A DNA stretch of 27,186 nt, from contig UQFQ01000017.1 of NCBI GenBank assembly GCA_900540395.1, positions 1 through 27,186 of the forward strand, read 5' to 3'. Every line of letters begins with the position of its first letter. Position 1 is the stretch's first letter. This document shows, one piece after another, positions 8,451-16,321 of this stretch. The notes under the pieces were generated by a model. That model worked only from the letters and a program-made list of their open reading frames with translations. It had not been told where the DNA came from and searched no databases. This DNA comes from an uncultured Mollicutes bacterium. Lineage in GTDB: Bacteria > Bacillota_I > Bacilli_A > RFN20 > CAG-826. Both the position numbers and the translations under genes were made by a program.

Positions 8451-10006
8451 TTCTCTTCCTTCCTTTTAGCACGTTTTTCTTTAACTTCTTTAATGGCTTG
8501 CTTTTTTCTATTTTTTAGAATAGCTTTTTTTACATTACTCCGTTTTTTGTTAAAATAACGATCGAAAGCAATTTTCTCTTTTTCAAGTTCATTAAAGTAT
8601 TCTTCGCTTAATTCATATTGGTCTAAATCTTCATCTTCTTTAATAAGCATTGCTTTAATGCGACCTTTGAGTTCTTCAATCTCACTAACAAGTTTAGCTT
8701 TTTCCGCGTTGGCTTTATCTTCAATAGCTTTAATTGCAGCACTAGAATCATCAATTTGATGTAGCAACTCTCTTTCCTTTTGAGCTTTAAGTTCATTAAG
8801 TTCACTAAGACGAGAGCTATAATCCTTAATAATTTCCTCTTTAGTTTTCGAAAAATCAGAATTTAATTTACGTATTTCTTCTTGATGGGTTTTAAGCAAA
8901 TCTTCGATTTTGTATTGAAGACGAATTCTTTCTTCTTGCATTCCAATAATGAATTCATAAATCAACTTAAAATCTAATTCTTTTTTGCCGAGCATTTCGT
9001 GAATTTTACGATTCACTTCTTCTAACTGAGCAATACGATTTTCTTCTACTTCGTTTTCATATTCTTTTTTGTATAAAGGATAAACATCTTTTGCTTCAGC
9101 ATAAGATAAAAAAGCAATCAAAGTAGGAATACGGGCAAAATAATCTAAATAATCTTCAGACAATTTGTCTTTTGTTGTAATTATTGGCGTAATTTCATAG
9201 CCTGGTTTCGCGTAAGTGCTAATAAAATCATATAATTTTAAAGCTTTTGAAAAGTTAACATCGTTTTTAAGTAAATTTGTTCTTTGAACAGGCGGTCTAA
9301 TTGGAGCAGCCTTGCTAACTTGCTCAATTAAGTCTGTTTTCATTAATTGATTGATATAAACTTCAAGATTACGAATTCTTTTAATTAATGAAATATTTTT
9401 ATCATTTTCTTCAAGATTTAAATCACCAAAACGACTATCAGTAATTTCAATTTTATAAGAAATATTGTTTCGATAAAGACTGACGGAATCATTTAATTTT
9501 GTATGATTTTCATAAATTGATTTGGCCTCTTTAATCTTTTCAAAACGAATTTCGATAAAAGATTTTAAAAGTTTTAATAGATAAACTAAAAATTTATTCT
9601 CGTAAATTGAATAATCATCTAATTTTTCAACAACTAATAATTTTGAAGGCTCTATTTCATCATTTTCTTTAATCTTACGAATATTTTGAGAATTAACTGA
9701 TAAATCAATAATAGTTTCTCGACTAATTCTTTTAGTTTTTTCAACAGGTAAAGTTTCACTTTGGTTTCTAATGAAACGGCGATCTTCAGCAATTGCTGCC
9801 GAAACATAAGGCAAAAGCTCCTCAATTGTTTTGATCCACATTTCATCAATAACAACATCATTAATCTTTATCTTTAATTCATTTTTACTTCTTGTGGAAT
9901 TCTTAATTTTTTCATAAGCAGCCAAAAGTTTATCGTTTTTATTAACCGATTCAGTGTAAATATGGAAATTTTTATATTGTGTATAACGACGGCCGCTTCT
10001 ATCCAT
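8447..10006 (-). CDS. DUF2357-like (McrC-partner-type) protein with a C-terminal coiled coil in place of a nuclease
   Basis: A 519-residue cytoplasmic protein. Residues about 85-150 carry the pattern of the DUF2357 family: a basic segment, a threonine-containing helix, then 'D..YENKFLVYLL', corresponding to the conserved 'D..ENRF' helix. DUF2357 proteins usually sit beside an McrB-like AAA+ ATPase and often carry a PD-(D/E)XK nuclease at the C-terminus. Here residues about 315-519 are instead a long, charged heptad-like coiled coil ending in a strongly basic tail, and I see no PD..(D/E)xK motif. The gene is sandwiched between two McrB-like ATPase genes: 3 bp after one stop and a GTGA overlap with the next. 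It is therefore very likely their partner subunit or adaptor. The ATG start follows an AAGGGG ribosome binding site that covers the preceding stop. The family assignment rests on my reading of the motif only, and a structural or tethering role is inferred. Confidence 0.65.
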   Translation of the reverse strand: MDRSGRRYTQYKNFHIYTESVNKNDKLLAAYEKIKNSTRSKNELKIKINDVVIDEMWIKTIEELLPYVSAAIAEDRRFIRNQSETLPVEKTKRISRETIIDLSVNSQNIRKIKENDEIEPSKLLVVEKLDDYSIYENKFLVYLLKLLKSFIEIRFEKIKEAKSIYENHTKLNDSVSLYRNNISYKIEITDSRFGDLNLEENDKNISLIKRIRNLEVYINQLMKTDLIEQVSKAAPIRPPVQRTNLLKNDVNFSKALKLYDFISTYAKPGYEITPIITTKDKLSEDYLDYFARIPTLIAFLSYAEAKDVYPLYKKEYENEVEENRIAQLEEVNRKIHEMLGKKELDFKLIYEFIIGMQEERIRLQYKIEDLLKTHQEEIRKLNSDFSKTKEEIIKDYSSRLSELNELKAQKERELLHQIDDSSAAIKAIEDKANAEKAKLVSEIEELKGRIKAMLIKEDEDLDQYELSEEYFNELEKEKIAFDRYFNKKRSNVKKAILKNRKKQAIKEVKEKRAKRKEEK

Positions 10007-10009
10007 AAA

Positions 10010-11305
10010 TTACCCCTTAATTAAAAAGTGAGATAAATACTCTTTTGAATAAAGCATTTTATCTTTACCAAATTCTGCATTTAACTTATCTAAAAATGGT
10101 TGTACAGCATTGCTAACTTTTAAGGCGTCTTTTCCTTCGAGTTTTCTTAAGATCTTTTTAGCAATAAAATCATCAAAGGCTTTATCTTCTTCTCCGCCAC
10201 AAGCCATATAAACAGGAACATAAGCTTTGAGTTGATTAACCATACGATTACCAAAATTAATTTCGAAAAATTCAATTAATAATTCGTTAATTTTATCAAT
10301 TTGTTTATTTAAATAATCATGATTTTTATATGAGCTTTGCGCAGATTTTGCTAAAGATTCGAAGTTTTGATTAGAAATTCTACATCTATTTGTAGGCACT
10401 CCTTCAAATATTTCAGCCTTCTTATCAAGGTTAATAATCATGGCTCTATCGTAAACTTTATCAGAGATAGAGAAGGTTGATTCATCGTTATTTGCAGTAC
10501 CTAAAAAATAAACATTAGGCTTAATTTGTAAACGCCCTTCCTTTAATAACTTTGGATCTTTAGGCCAACTATCATTAGTAATTTCTAAAGTTCTTTGATC
10601 AATATTTGGATATTCTAAAAGAGATAAGAATTCAGCAAAATAATACTCAATTCTAGCAATGTTAACTTCATCTAAAACAATGATAAAAATTTGGTCTGTA
10701 AAGTTTGCTCTATATAGTTCTTTTAATAGAGGCGTTTCATTAAACTTTTTAGTAAATTCGTTAAAGTAGCCAACCATATCACTTCTTTCTTTCCACATAG
10801 GTTGGACAGCAATAACAGTTGTTTGATTACCAATGAAGTCTTCAAAAGCTAAGGCAATAGATGTTTTACCAGTTCCTGACATACCTTGTAAAATCATAAT
10901 TTTACTAGTCGCTAAATTTGCCACAAATGATCTGATATCATCGATTGTGTAATATAATTTCTTGTTATAAGCACAATAATTTCTAAAATCATCACAAAAT
11001 TTAGAAAGCGAAGTTACTTGATCAAAAGTAACATTTTTAATCTTTTCAGCATTTTCATCAAGAATTAAAAGTTCAGCGAATCTTTCGATGTTTTTATTAA
11101 CTTGAGTTGGGTCACCTGCACTAGCACGTTGAATATCTTTACTTACTGTTAAACTTTTCTTACTTTTATTTTCCTTAATCAAAACAGTGTTAGTATTTTT
11201 ATATTCTCTAATAATAATTAAAACAGCGATAACTCCAATGATTAAGAAAATTACCAAACAATAAATAAAGATAAAAATAGGCGAAGTTAAACTAATTAAT
11301 ACCAT
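10010..11305 (-). CDS. Membrane-anchored McrB-like AAA+ ATPase
   Basis: A 431-residue protein with one hydrophobic N-terminal helix (about residues 9-34) followed by a positively charged cytoplasmic linker. The McrB-like AAA+ module is intact: Walker A GMSGTGKTS (about 139-147), Walker B VLDEVN (about 210), and sensor-1 GTANNDESTF (about 270) with the arginine of 'VYDRAM' after it. The C-terminal helical lid region follows. Classical McrB is a soluble GTPase that drives the McrC nuclease, whereas this copy is tethered to the membrane and stands next to a DUF2357-like partner without a visible nuclease. A near-duplicate (frameshifted) copy lies two genes downstream. The ATG overlaps the end of the upstream leucine-rich-repeat gene by 14 bases, and a GAGGGGG ribosome binding site precedes it. 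It probably powers remodelling of a membrane-associated complex. The substrate is unknown. Confidence 0.85.
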   Translation of the reverse strand: MVLISLTSPIFIFIYCLVIFLIIGVIAVLIIIREYKNTNTVLIKENKSKKSLTVSKDIQRASAGDPTQVNKNIERFAELLILDENAEKIKNVTFDQVTSLSKFCDDFRNYCAYNKKLYYTIDDIRSFVANLATSKIMILQGMSGTGKTSIALAFEDFIGNQTTVIAVQPMWKERSDMVGYFNEFTKKFNETPLLKELYRANFTDQIFIIVLDEVNIARIEYYFAEFLSLLEYPNIDQRTLEITNDSWPKDPKLLKEGRLQIKPNVYFLGTANNDESTFSISDKVYDRAMIINLDKKAEIFEGVPTNRCRISNQNFESLAKSAQSSYKNHDYLNKQIDKINELLIEFFEINFGNRMVNQLKAYVPVYMACGGEEDKAFDDFIAKKILRKLEGKDALKVSNAVQPFLDKLNAEFGKDKMLYSKEYLSHFLIKG

Positions 11306-12587
11306 TTTGAGCCCCCTCTTCTACGTCTTCTGGTGGAACATAACTTGGATCAAGTTTTCCACAACAAATACAACGTCCATCTTCTCCATAAATGTGGCTA
11401 TTTGGATCACGCTCAGAATAGACTTGATAAGTCTTGCCACAATAGTTACAAATAACAGAATTTAAACCATAGTTATTGCAATTTGCTGGCGTTATTACAG
11501 CATCAAATCGATAAGATTTTGTATCAACAATTCGCCCATTACGAAGGAAGAAGGATGTATTGTCGTGCACGCAATCATTTTGGACTTTGATTTTATTTGA
11601 GTTAACATAATTTGTATAGTTTGAATGATTTATAGGATAAGTATCAAAAATATAACCAGAATCAACCACACCATTTCCATAAAAACCTGAATCAAGACGA
11701 TTCGAGCCTTGGTGAACTTCTAGATATCTAGTTTTAGTGTTTTCAAAAGCACCCGACATTATGGTTGAAGCCGTATCGTAAATAACTACTTTTCTAAAAA
11801 ATTGATTATTAGCAAAGGCACCATTTTCAATAACCATTTGGTGATCAACGATTAACTCACGAATTCTTGATCCACCAAAAGCATGAGAGCCAATTCTTGT
11901 AACATAACTAAAATCAACTTTTTTGATATTTAGACAATTTTGGAAGGCTGCTGGTTTAATTTCAATTGGAGAAGTAAAGTAAACTTCATTAATATGCAAA
12001 TTAGCAGAGAAAGCTCCTTCGCTAACAGATACAATAGGGCAATCGTTGAATTCTTTTGGAATAACAACAACTCGATTTTTACCAGTATATTCGGTTATTG
12101 TCATTTGTGATTTTGAGTTATCAGAATACTCGAATTTAAAATTTGATAAATCAGAGTTGACGCTACTAAACTCATAGTATTTATAAATAGAAAAACTACT
12201 TAGAAGTAGTATTGAAATAATAAATATGGTTCTAGTTCTTTTAATGCCATCAAGCCTTAAGAAATTACAATTTACACCCTTTTTGGTAATTTTCCTTCTA
12301 AAAGTGCCATTTTTATAATAAATTTTCTTAAAGTCAGCTCCAGAAAAATCGACTTTTATACTTCTAATTCCTCTAAAATTAGTAATCCAAATCTTACGAC
12401 GCTTTTTAGTAAAAAGAACTGATTTTTCTCCAAGCTCTTTACCATTTTCATCAAAACAACTAATGATAGCCTCACCTTTTTTAAACTTACATTTTCTTTT
12501 AGGTTTAAGCTTAACATAATAAGATTCGTAATTTTTATGTTTAATAATCTTAAATTTTGTTTTTAAAACTTTATTAATATTAAGTTT
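11292..12587 (-). CDS. Membrane-anchored BspA-type leucine-rich-repeat protein with C-terminal cysteine motif; N-terminus extends past the first ATG
   Basis: The first ATG (12102-12104) falls in the middle of a repeat, but the frame stays open upstream for 161 more codons, back to the TAG at 12588-12590. The extension translates sensibly: a very basic beta-rich domain with 'YYVKLKPKRKCKFKKGEA' and 'KRRKIWITNF', then a hydrophobic helix 'RTIFIISILLLSSFSIY' near 12190-12245, then the first LRR_5/BspA repeat (MTITEYTGKNRVVVIP). About five repeats follow ('GAF..N....V'). The C-terminus has CNYCGK...H....GRCICCGK, a zinc-ribbon-like four-cysteine motif common at the ends of such proteins. There is no in-frame ATG, GTG or TTG in the extension. 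An ATT at 12576-12578 is one possible start, without a clear ribosome binding site. Otherwise it is translated by read-through of, or fusion with, the upstream gene. The LRR part is predicted to be extracellular, binding protein or surface ligands. The true 5' end is uncertain. Confidence 0.7.
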   Translation of the reverse strand, partial: KLNINKVLKTKFKIIKHKNYESYYVKLKPKRKCKFKKGEAIISCFDENGKELGEKSVLFTKKRRKIWITNFRGIRSIKVDFSGADFKKIYYKNGTFRRKITKKGVNCNFLRLDGIKRTRTIFIISILLLSSFSIYKYYEFSSVNSDLSNFKFEYSDNSKSQMTITEYTGKNRVVVIPKEFNDCPIVSVSEGAFSANLHINEVYFTSPIEIKPAAFQNCLNIKKVDFSYVTRIGSHAFGGSRIRELIVDHQMVIENGAFANNQFFRKVVIYDTASTIMSGAFENTKTRYLEVHQGSNRLDSGFYGNGVVDSGYIFDTYPINHSNYTNYVNSNKIKVQNDCVHDNTSFFLRNGRIVDTKSYRFDAVITPANCNNYGLNSVICNYCGKTYQVYSERDPNSHIYGEDGRCICCGKLDPSYVPPEDVEEGAQNGIN

Positions 12588-13277
12588 CTATACTTTATTA
12601 AATTCAGCTTTCTTTCTTTTTACACTATTTGAAATAAATAAAACTAAAAATAATGAAACACTTAGAAGAACAATAAAAATAGCCCCAGCAACATAAACCC
12701 AAGGCTCATAGTATAAAACTTGGTATAAATGATTCCGGTTAAAGAATTCATTTTCAAAACCTATTATCCCTAGTCTAAAAACAAACAAGAGAACGCTAGC
12801 ACTTATCCCAAGAAGAATTGAGCTAACAATTGATTGCCATAAAACATCACGTTTAATATTGCTATCTTCAAAGTAAGACTCACCATTAACTTCGACAACA
12901 TTTAGCTTTATTTCATCGCAATTGTCAGGTAGTTTTATTACATAATTATCCTGTTTTACGTCGATTTCATTTAAAAAGCTGATAATTCTTTTGATCTTTT
13001 TATTACGATAGCAAAGAATATTAATATTAATGTATTCGACTTTTTCAGTTAGTTCAATCTTTAAAAAACGGTATTCATCATTGATATATACCGTATATTC
13101 TTTAATGTAATCTTTCCATCTATTTTCTGGAGTATAAACAGCGTAAGTTTCATCATTTGTATCAATAATATCATCAGTTTGATAGTAAGTTGTGTATCGG
13201 TTTTTAAACAGCATTAAAAATACCGCATAAGCTCCGATACACAACACAAGATACAATAAGAAAAGAACAATTCCCAC
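12588..13277 (-). CDS. Three-helix membrane protein of unknown function
   Basis: A 229-residue protein starting with GTG at 13275-13277, with GGGGG about 8 bases upstream. One hydrophobic helix lies at residues 3-24. A soluble, probably cytoplasmic beta-rich domain (about 30-145) is followed by two helices (about 148-172 and 192-217) and a basic tail. I recognise no family. Its soluble domain loosely resembles the basic domain encoded just downstream (charged beta strands followed by a transmembrane helix), hinting at an old duplication. Its TAG stop is in the same frame as the downstream leucine-rich-repeat ORF, with no intervening base, so the two might form one 661-residue protein if the TAG is read through or is an error. 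It lies 36 bp after the lipoprotein gene. Confidence 0.7.
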   Translation of the reverse strand: MGIVLFLLYLVLCIGAYAVFLMLFKNRYTTYYQTDDIIDTNDETYAVYTPENRWKDYIKEYTVYINDEYRFLKIELTEKVEYININILCYRNKKIKRIISFLNEIDVKQDNYVIKLPDNCDEIKLNVVEVNGESYFEDSNIKRDVLWQSIVSSILLGISASVLLFVFRLGIIGFENEFFNRNHLYQVLYYEPWVYVAGAIFIVLLSVSLFLVLFISNSVKRKKAEFNKV

Positions 13278-13313
13278 TAACTAGGCCCCCATTAAAATTA
13301 ATAAGAACAATTA

Positions 13314-15857
13314 CTATTTTACAATATAATCAAAGAAGAAATAATCTCCTTCTGCATTTTTTAAATATCCATAATGTGTTCCTGCTTCAGTTAAATTAAA
13401 GCCGGAATTTTCAAAATCATTGATAGACTTGATTACACCATTAGTATGTTCATCATCATATAAAACAACATTAACATTTGGACTAGTTCCATTTAAAGTG
13501 GCTGAAATATTAGGAATTTGAACATAACTTCCAGAATTTGTTACATAATAACTCTTAAAATAACGAGAACCATCTGGGAATGTAAGTTCCATAATCTTAT
13601 AACCAATAGTTGATGTATCAAAACCTTCAACCTTAGTTTCACTTGTAATATCTTTATTATCTTTATCTCTTACTTCTAAGTTAATTTTTTCTCCAACTTT
13701 AAAGTAAGTATTGACTCCTACTGCAAAACTCTTATTAACTTTTTCACCTCTTGTAAATAAGTTCATAAGTCTAGCGTAAGAATTATAGTATCTTACAACT
13801 TCACTATCGCTTAAGGAATATGGGTCGCTTACTTTACTTGCGTCTACTAAATCGCTAACAAGTTGAGATACATTAAATGCACTTTCAATGGTATTTGTAA
13901 TATATCCAGAATTAGCAATTTCTTTAATTCGAGAAATTAAATCTTCGCTGTTTTTAAATAAAGAAGTAACATCACTACCACTATGATCGCAAGCAACTAA
14001 AGCCTTATTAAATAATTGAGCAATGTAAGTGAAAATAATAGCACTCTTTTCTTCTTGTTTAAGAGTAAAATCTGCCGCAGCAAATAAAATATTATTAATA
14101 ACATTTTGTGTTACGTTGGTCGCCATTCTACCGATTGCTTTAATAAAGTAGAAAAGTGTTTCAGAGTCTTTATCAAATAAACTTAAAGCATCAGTTAACC
14201 CGCCAAAATAGACAAGTCCTTTAGCATTTGGAACAACCTTCATAAACTCAGCAATCGGATCTTTTAAATTAGATAAAGTTGAACCAATATAGAAGAAACT
14301 TGCTTTGCTAAAGAAGTTTTTATCAAAAAGATTAGAAATAAACTTTGTTAACTCTAAATAATCAGTATCCTTTGCTTTATAATCATCTCCTTGATCTGTT
14401 AAATCAGTGAAAGTTCCTAATACTTTGTATCCTAATGAAGCAAGCTCATCTTCACTATAAATATCAATCAAACCCTTAAAAGGTCTATAAATAACTTCAG
14501 CGATAACATCTGTGAACTTAAGATAGTTTGCTTTAGTTTCTTCATAATCAAAAGTAGAATTATCTAAAAGATTATTTAAATAAGTTTTAGCTTCTGCACT
14601 TAAACTTGTATTTTGAGCACCAACAAAAGTTTCGTGATTTTCATAATTAACAAGCTTTGTTGGATCATTATTAGTATTAGCATTTACAATTAAAGCGTAA
14701 CTTGTAAAACCAATTACGCCAGCAAATTCTTCTAAAGTTAAGCTATTTACTGCATTATATAGGAAGCTTGTGATAACTTTTACATCATCTTGAGTAAAAC
14801 CACTCTTTTTAGGATTTTTAAATAAATTAACTAAATCTTCGTTTAATAAATATCTAAAGTTTTTATCAACAGAATCTTTAGTAAAACCATATTTGACAGC
14901 AAATGATTTATAAAAATCTAAAGAATCAAACCATTCTTTTGTTGCTTCTCTATTTAAATCAGGCATATATGGTTCGATTTTATCTAAAACTAAATCGTAG
15001 AATTCATCATCGTTAAGGAAATCAGTTTTATTAGGATATTCAAATCCTGTAAAATCTAAACCTTTATTTATACTTGAATCATAAGGAATAAATTCAACAA
15101 AAACTGTGTTCACTCCTTCGATTGGAGCAAAAGCGATTGTGCTTAATGATTGTTCATAATCATTAATTATAATTTTTGAAACTTCATTTCCGTCGTTAGG
15201 GATAATATCTAAATAAACTGTTTCTCCAACATATCCACTTAATTTATCAGCAGTTACACTTCCAGATCCTTCATAATCAATTTCAATTGTATATCTAGGC
15301 TGCTCGTCAATTGGAATAAATTTAACTTCAACAGTATTTACTCCGGCTTCAGGATAAAAGCCTCTTGCCTTTATACCATTATCAAAGTCATTAATTAATA
15401 CAGCTGAAATAGCATAGCCTTCATCAGGAGTTATTGTTAAATTAACGTATTCGCCGACTTCACCATAATTTTTATCGACCTCGACAGTACCATTTTCTGT
15501 TTCGATAATTTCAACAGTAAAAGAATCTGGTTCAACTTCTTTAAAAGTAACATTAATAGTGTTTACACCGGCTATAGGTGCAAATGTATAGACGCTTTTC
15601 CCTGGAGTTTGTTCCTCTCCATTAATAAAAACGGATTCAGTATAATAACCATCATTTGGGGTGACAGTAAAACTTGCTACTGTATCTTCGAAAATATAAC
15701 CTTGTGGTTGTAAAGAACTTACAGTTCCTCCATTTGAATTATAATAAAATCTTAGATCATACATTTCAGGTTGAACAATATCAGAGCAAGATGCTGCTCC
15801 AGTTGTAACAATACCGCCAAGTATTAGACTATAAATCAACAAGCTCTTTCTTTTCAT
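13314..15857 (-). CDS. Lipoprotein with three divergent InlB B-repeat-like domains and a large helical region
   Basis: An 847-residue protein. It has a basic N-terminus, a hydrophobic core and a lipobox-like G-A-A-S-C at about residues 20-24, so it is probably cleaved and lipid-anchored at that Cys. Three bacterial-repeat domains follow (about 33-110, 111-185 and 188-263), each showing 'G.V......G.VGE.V.L.I.P..GY' and ending in 'P..GVNTV.V.F'. This matches divergent InlB B-repeats. Residues about 270-720 are an unfamiliar alpha-helical domain, and the last 120 residues are again beta-rich. ATG with AAGGAG six bases upstream. It is the first gene of the accessory operon and would be displayed on the outer face of the membrane. 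No enzymatic motif seen. Confidence 0.8.
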   Translation of the reverse strand: MKRKSLLIYSLILGGIVTTGAASCSDIVQPEMYDLRFYYNSNGGTVSSLQPQGYIFEDTVASFTVTPNDGYYTESVFINGEEQTPGKSVYTFAPIAGVNTINVTFKEVEPDSFTVEIIETENGTVEVDKNYGEVGEYVNLTITPDEGYAISAVLINDFDNGIKARGFYPEAGVNTVEVKFIPIDEQPRYTIEIDYEGSGSVTADKLSGYVGETVYLDIIPNDGNEVSKIIINDYEQSLSTIAFAPIEGVNTVFVEFIPYDSSINKGLDFTGFEYPNKTDFLNDDEFYDLVLDKIEPYMPDLNREATKEWFDSLDFYKSFAVKYGFTKDSVDKNFRYLLNEDLVNLFKNPKKSGFTQDDVKVITSFLYNAVNSLTLEEFAGVIGFTSYALIVNANTNNDPTKLVNYENHETFVGAQNTSLSAEAKTYLNNLLDNSTFDYEETKANYLKFTDVIAEVIYRPFKGLIDIYSEDELASLGYKVLGTFTDLTDQGDDYKAKDTDYLELTKFISNLFDKNFFSKASFFYIGSTLSNLKDPIAEFMKVVPNAKGLVYFGGLTDALSLFDKDSETLFYFIKAIGRMATNVTQNVINNILFAAADFTLKQEEKSAIIFTYIAQLFNKALVACDHSGSDVTSLFKNSEDLISRIKEIANSGYITNTIESAFNVSQLVSDLVDASKVSDPYSLSDSEVVRYYNSYARLMNLFTRGEKVNKSFAVGVNTYFKVGEKINLEVRDKDNKDITSETKVEGFDTSTIGYKIMELTFPDGSRYFKSYYVTNSGSYVQIPNISATLNGTSPNVNVVLYDDEHTNGVIKSINDFENSGFNLTEAGTHYGYLKNAEGDYFFFDYIVK

Positions 15858-15869
15858 AAATAACTCCTT

Positions 15870-15914
15870 CAGACAATTTGTCTGTGGTTTAAATATTATA
15901 ATAAATATTTAAAC
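15870..15914 (-). promoter_or_regulatory. Probable promoter/operator of the accessory operon: two nested palindromes around a -10 box
   Basis: A perfect 11-bp inverted repeat (GTTTAAATATT / AATATTTAAAC, 15887-15897 and 15904-15914, 6-bp spacer) encloses a consensus TATAAT on the minus strand (15895-15900). Just downstream lies CAGACAA-N-TTGTCTG (15870-15884), a 15-bp palindrome next to the ribosome binding site. No good -35 box is visible 17 bp upstream. The arrangement suits a dimeric repressor or a site needing an activator. Functional assignment is inferred. Confidence 0.45.
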
Positions 15915-16267
15915 GCCTTTCTTTCCCCCTCATAAATCCTTCTATATATAAAGACAACATATCATGTGCTTTTCATTCAAAAAACTTTATAAAATTTAGT
16001 TATTTTTAAATTGCATTCTAGTTTTTTAATTCGCTTTTGCAGTCTTTTTAAAAAATTGAATAAGCTTTTTGTTCTTTTTACAATAACAAGTAATAAAAAA
16101 GATAGAAAAAATACAAAATTTACAATTGACCTTGAACAAGTTTGTCATAGTAAACTTTCGTATTAATGAAATAGCTATTGATTTTACTTTTGCACCTAAT
16201 ATAACTTTCTATCTTTCTTTTAAATATCTTATATTTAAAGAATAAGCCTGCAAAAAGCCACTTAAAA
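15915..16267. other. AT-rich intergenic spacer with no gene seen
   Basis: About 350 bp between the accessory operon promoter and the rpoC terminator. Neither strand has a convincing ORF. An 11-bp inverted pair (AAAGATAGAAA at 16098-16108, TTTCTATCTTT at 16206-16216) is present, but in DNA this A/T-rich it may be chance. Part of this stretch may hold the upstream promoter elements of the lipoprotein operon. Confidence 0.5.
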
Positions 16268-16303
16268 TGAAAAAAACCGTAGCATTTGGCTACGGCTTTT
16301 TTA
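16268..16303 (-). terminator. Strong intrinsic terminator after rpoC
   Basis: On the minus strand a perfect 7-bp stem CCGTAGC / GCTACGG (16289-16295 and 16277-16283) with a 5-nt loop is followed by seven T (16270-16276). A T run on the other side (16297-16302 on the plus strand) could let it work in both directions. It separates the rpoBC operon from the accessory operon. Confidence 0.9.
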
Positions 16304-16321
16304 AAAACTTATTTATGATTA

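Noticed and set aside
7081..11305. A classical McrBC restriction system
   Set aside because: The ATPases have membrane helices, the partner shows no nuclease motif, there is no DNA-binding N-terminal domain, and the neighbours are surface proteins.
11292..15857. TAG reassigned to an amino acid in this genome
   Set aside because: TAG ends both the lipoprotein gene (13314-13316) and the LRR gene (11292-11294) at sensible positions, so wholesale reassignment is not supported.
16098..16216. 11-bp inverted repeat pair AAAGATAGAAA / TTTCTATCTTT as insertion-sequence ends
   Set aside because: There is no transposase between them (about 100 bp apart) and no target duplication; likely chance in A/T-rich DNA.
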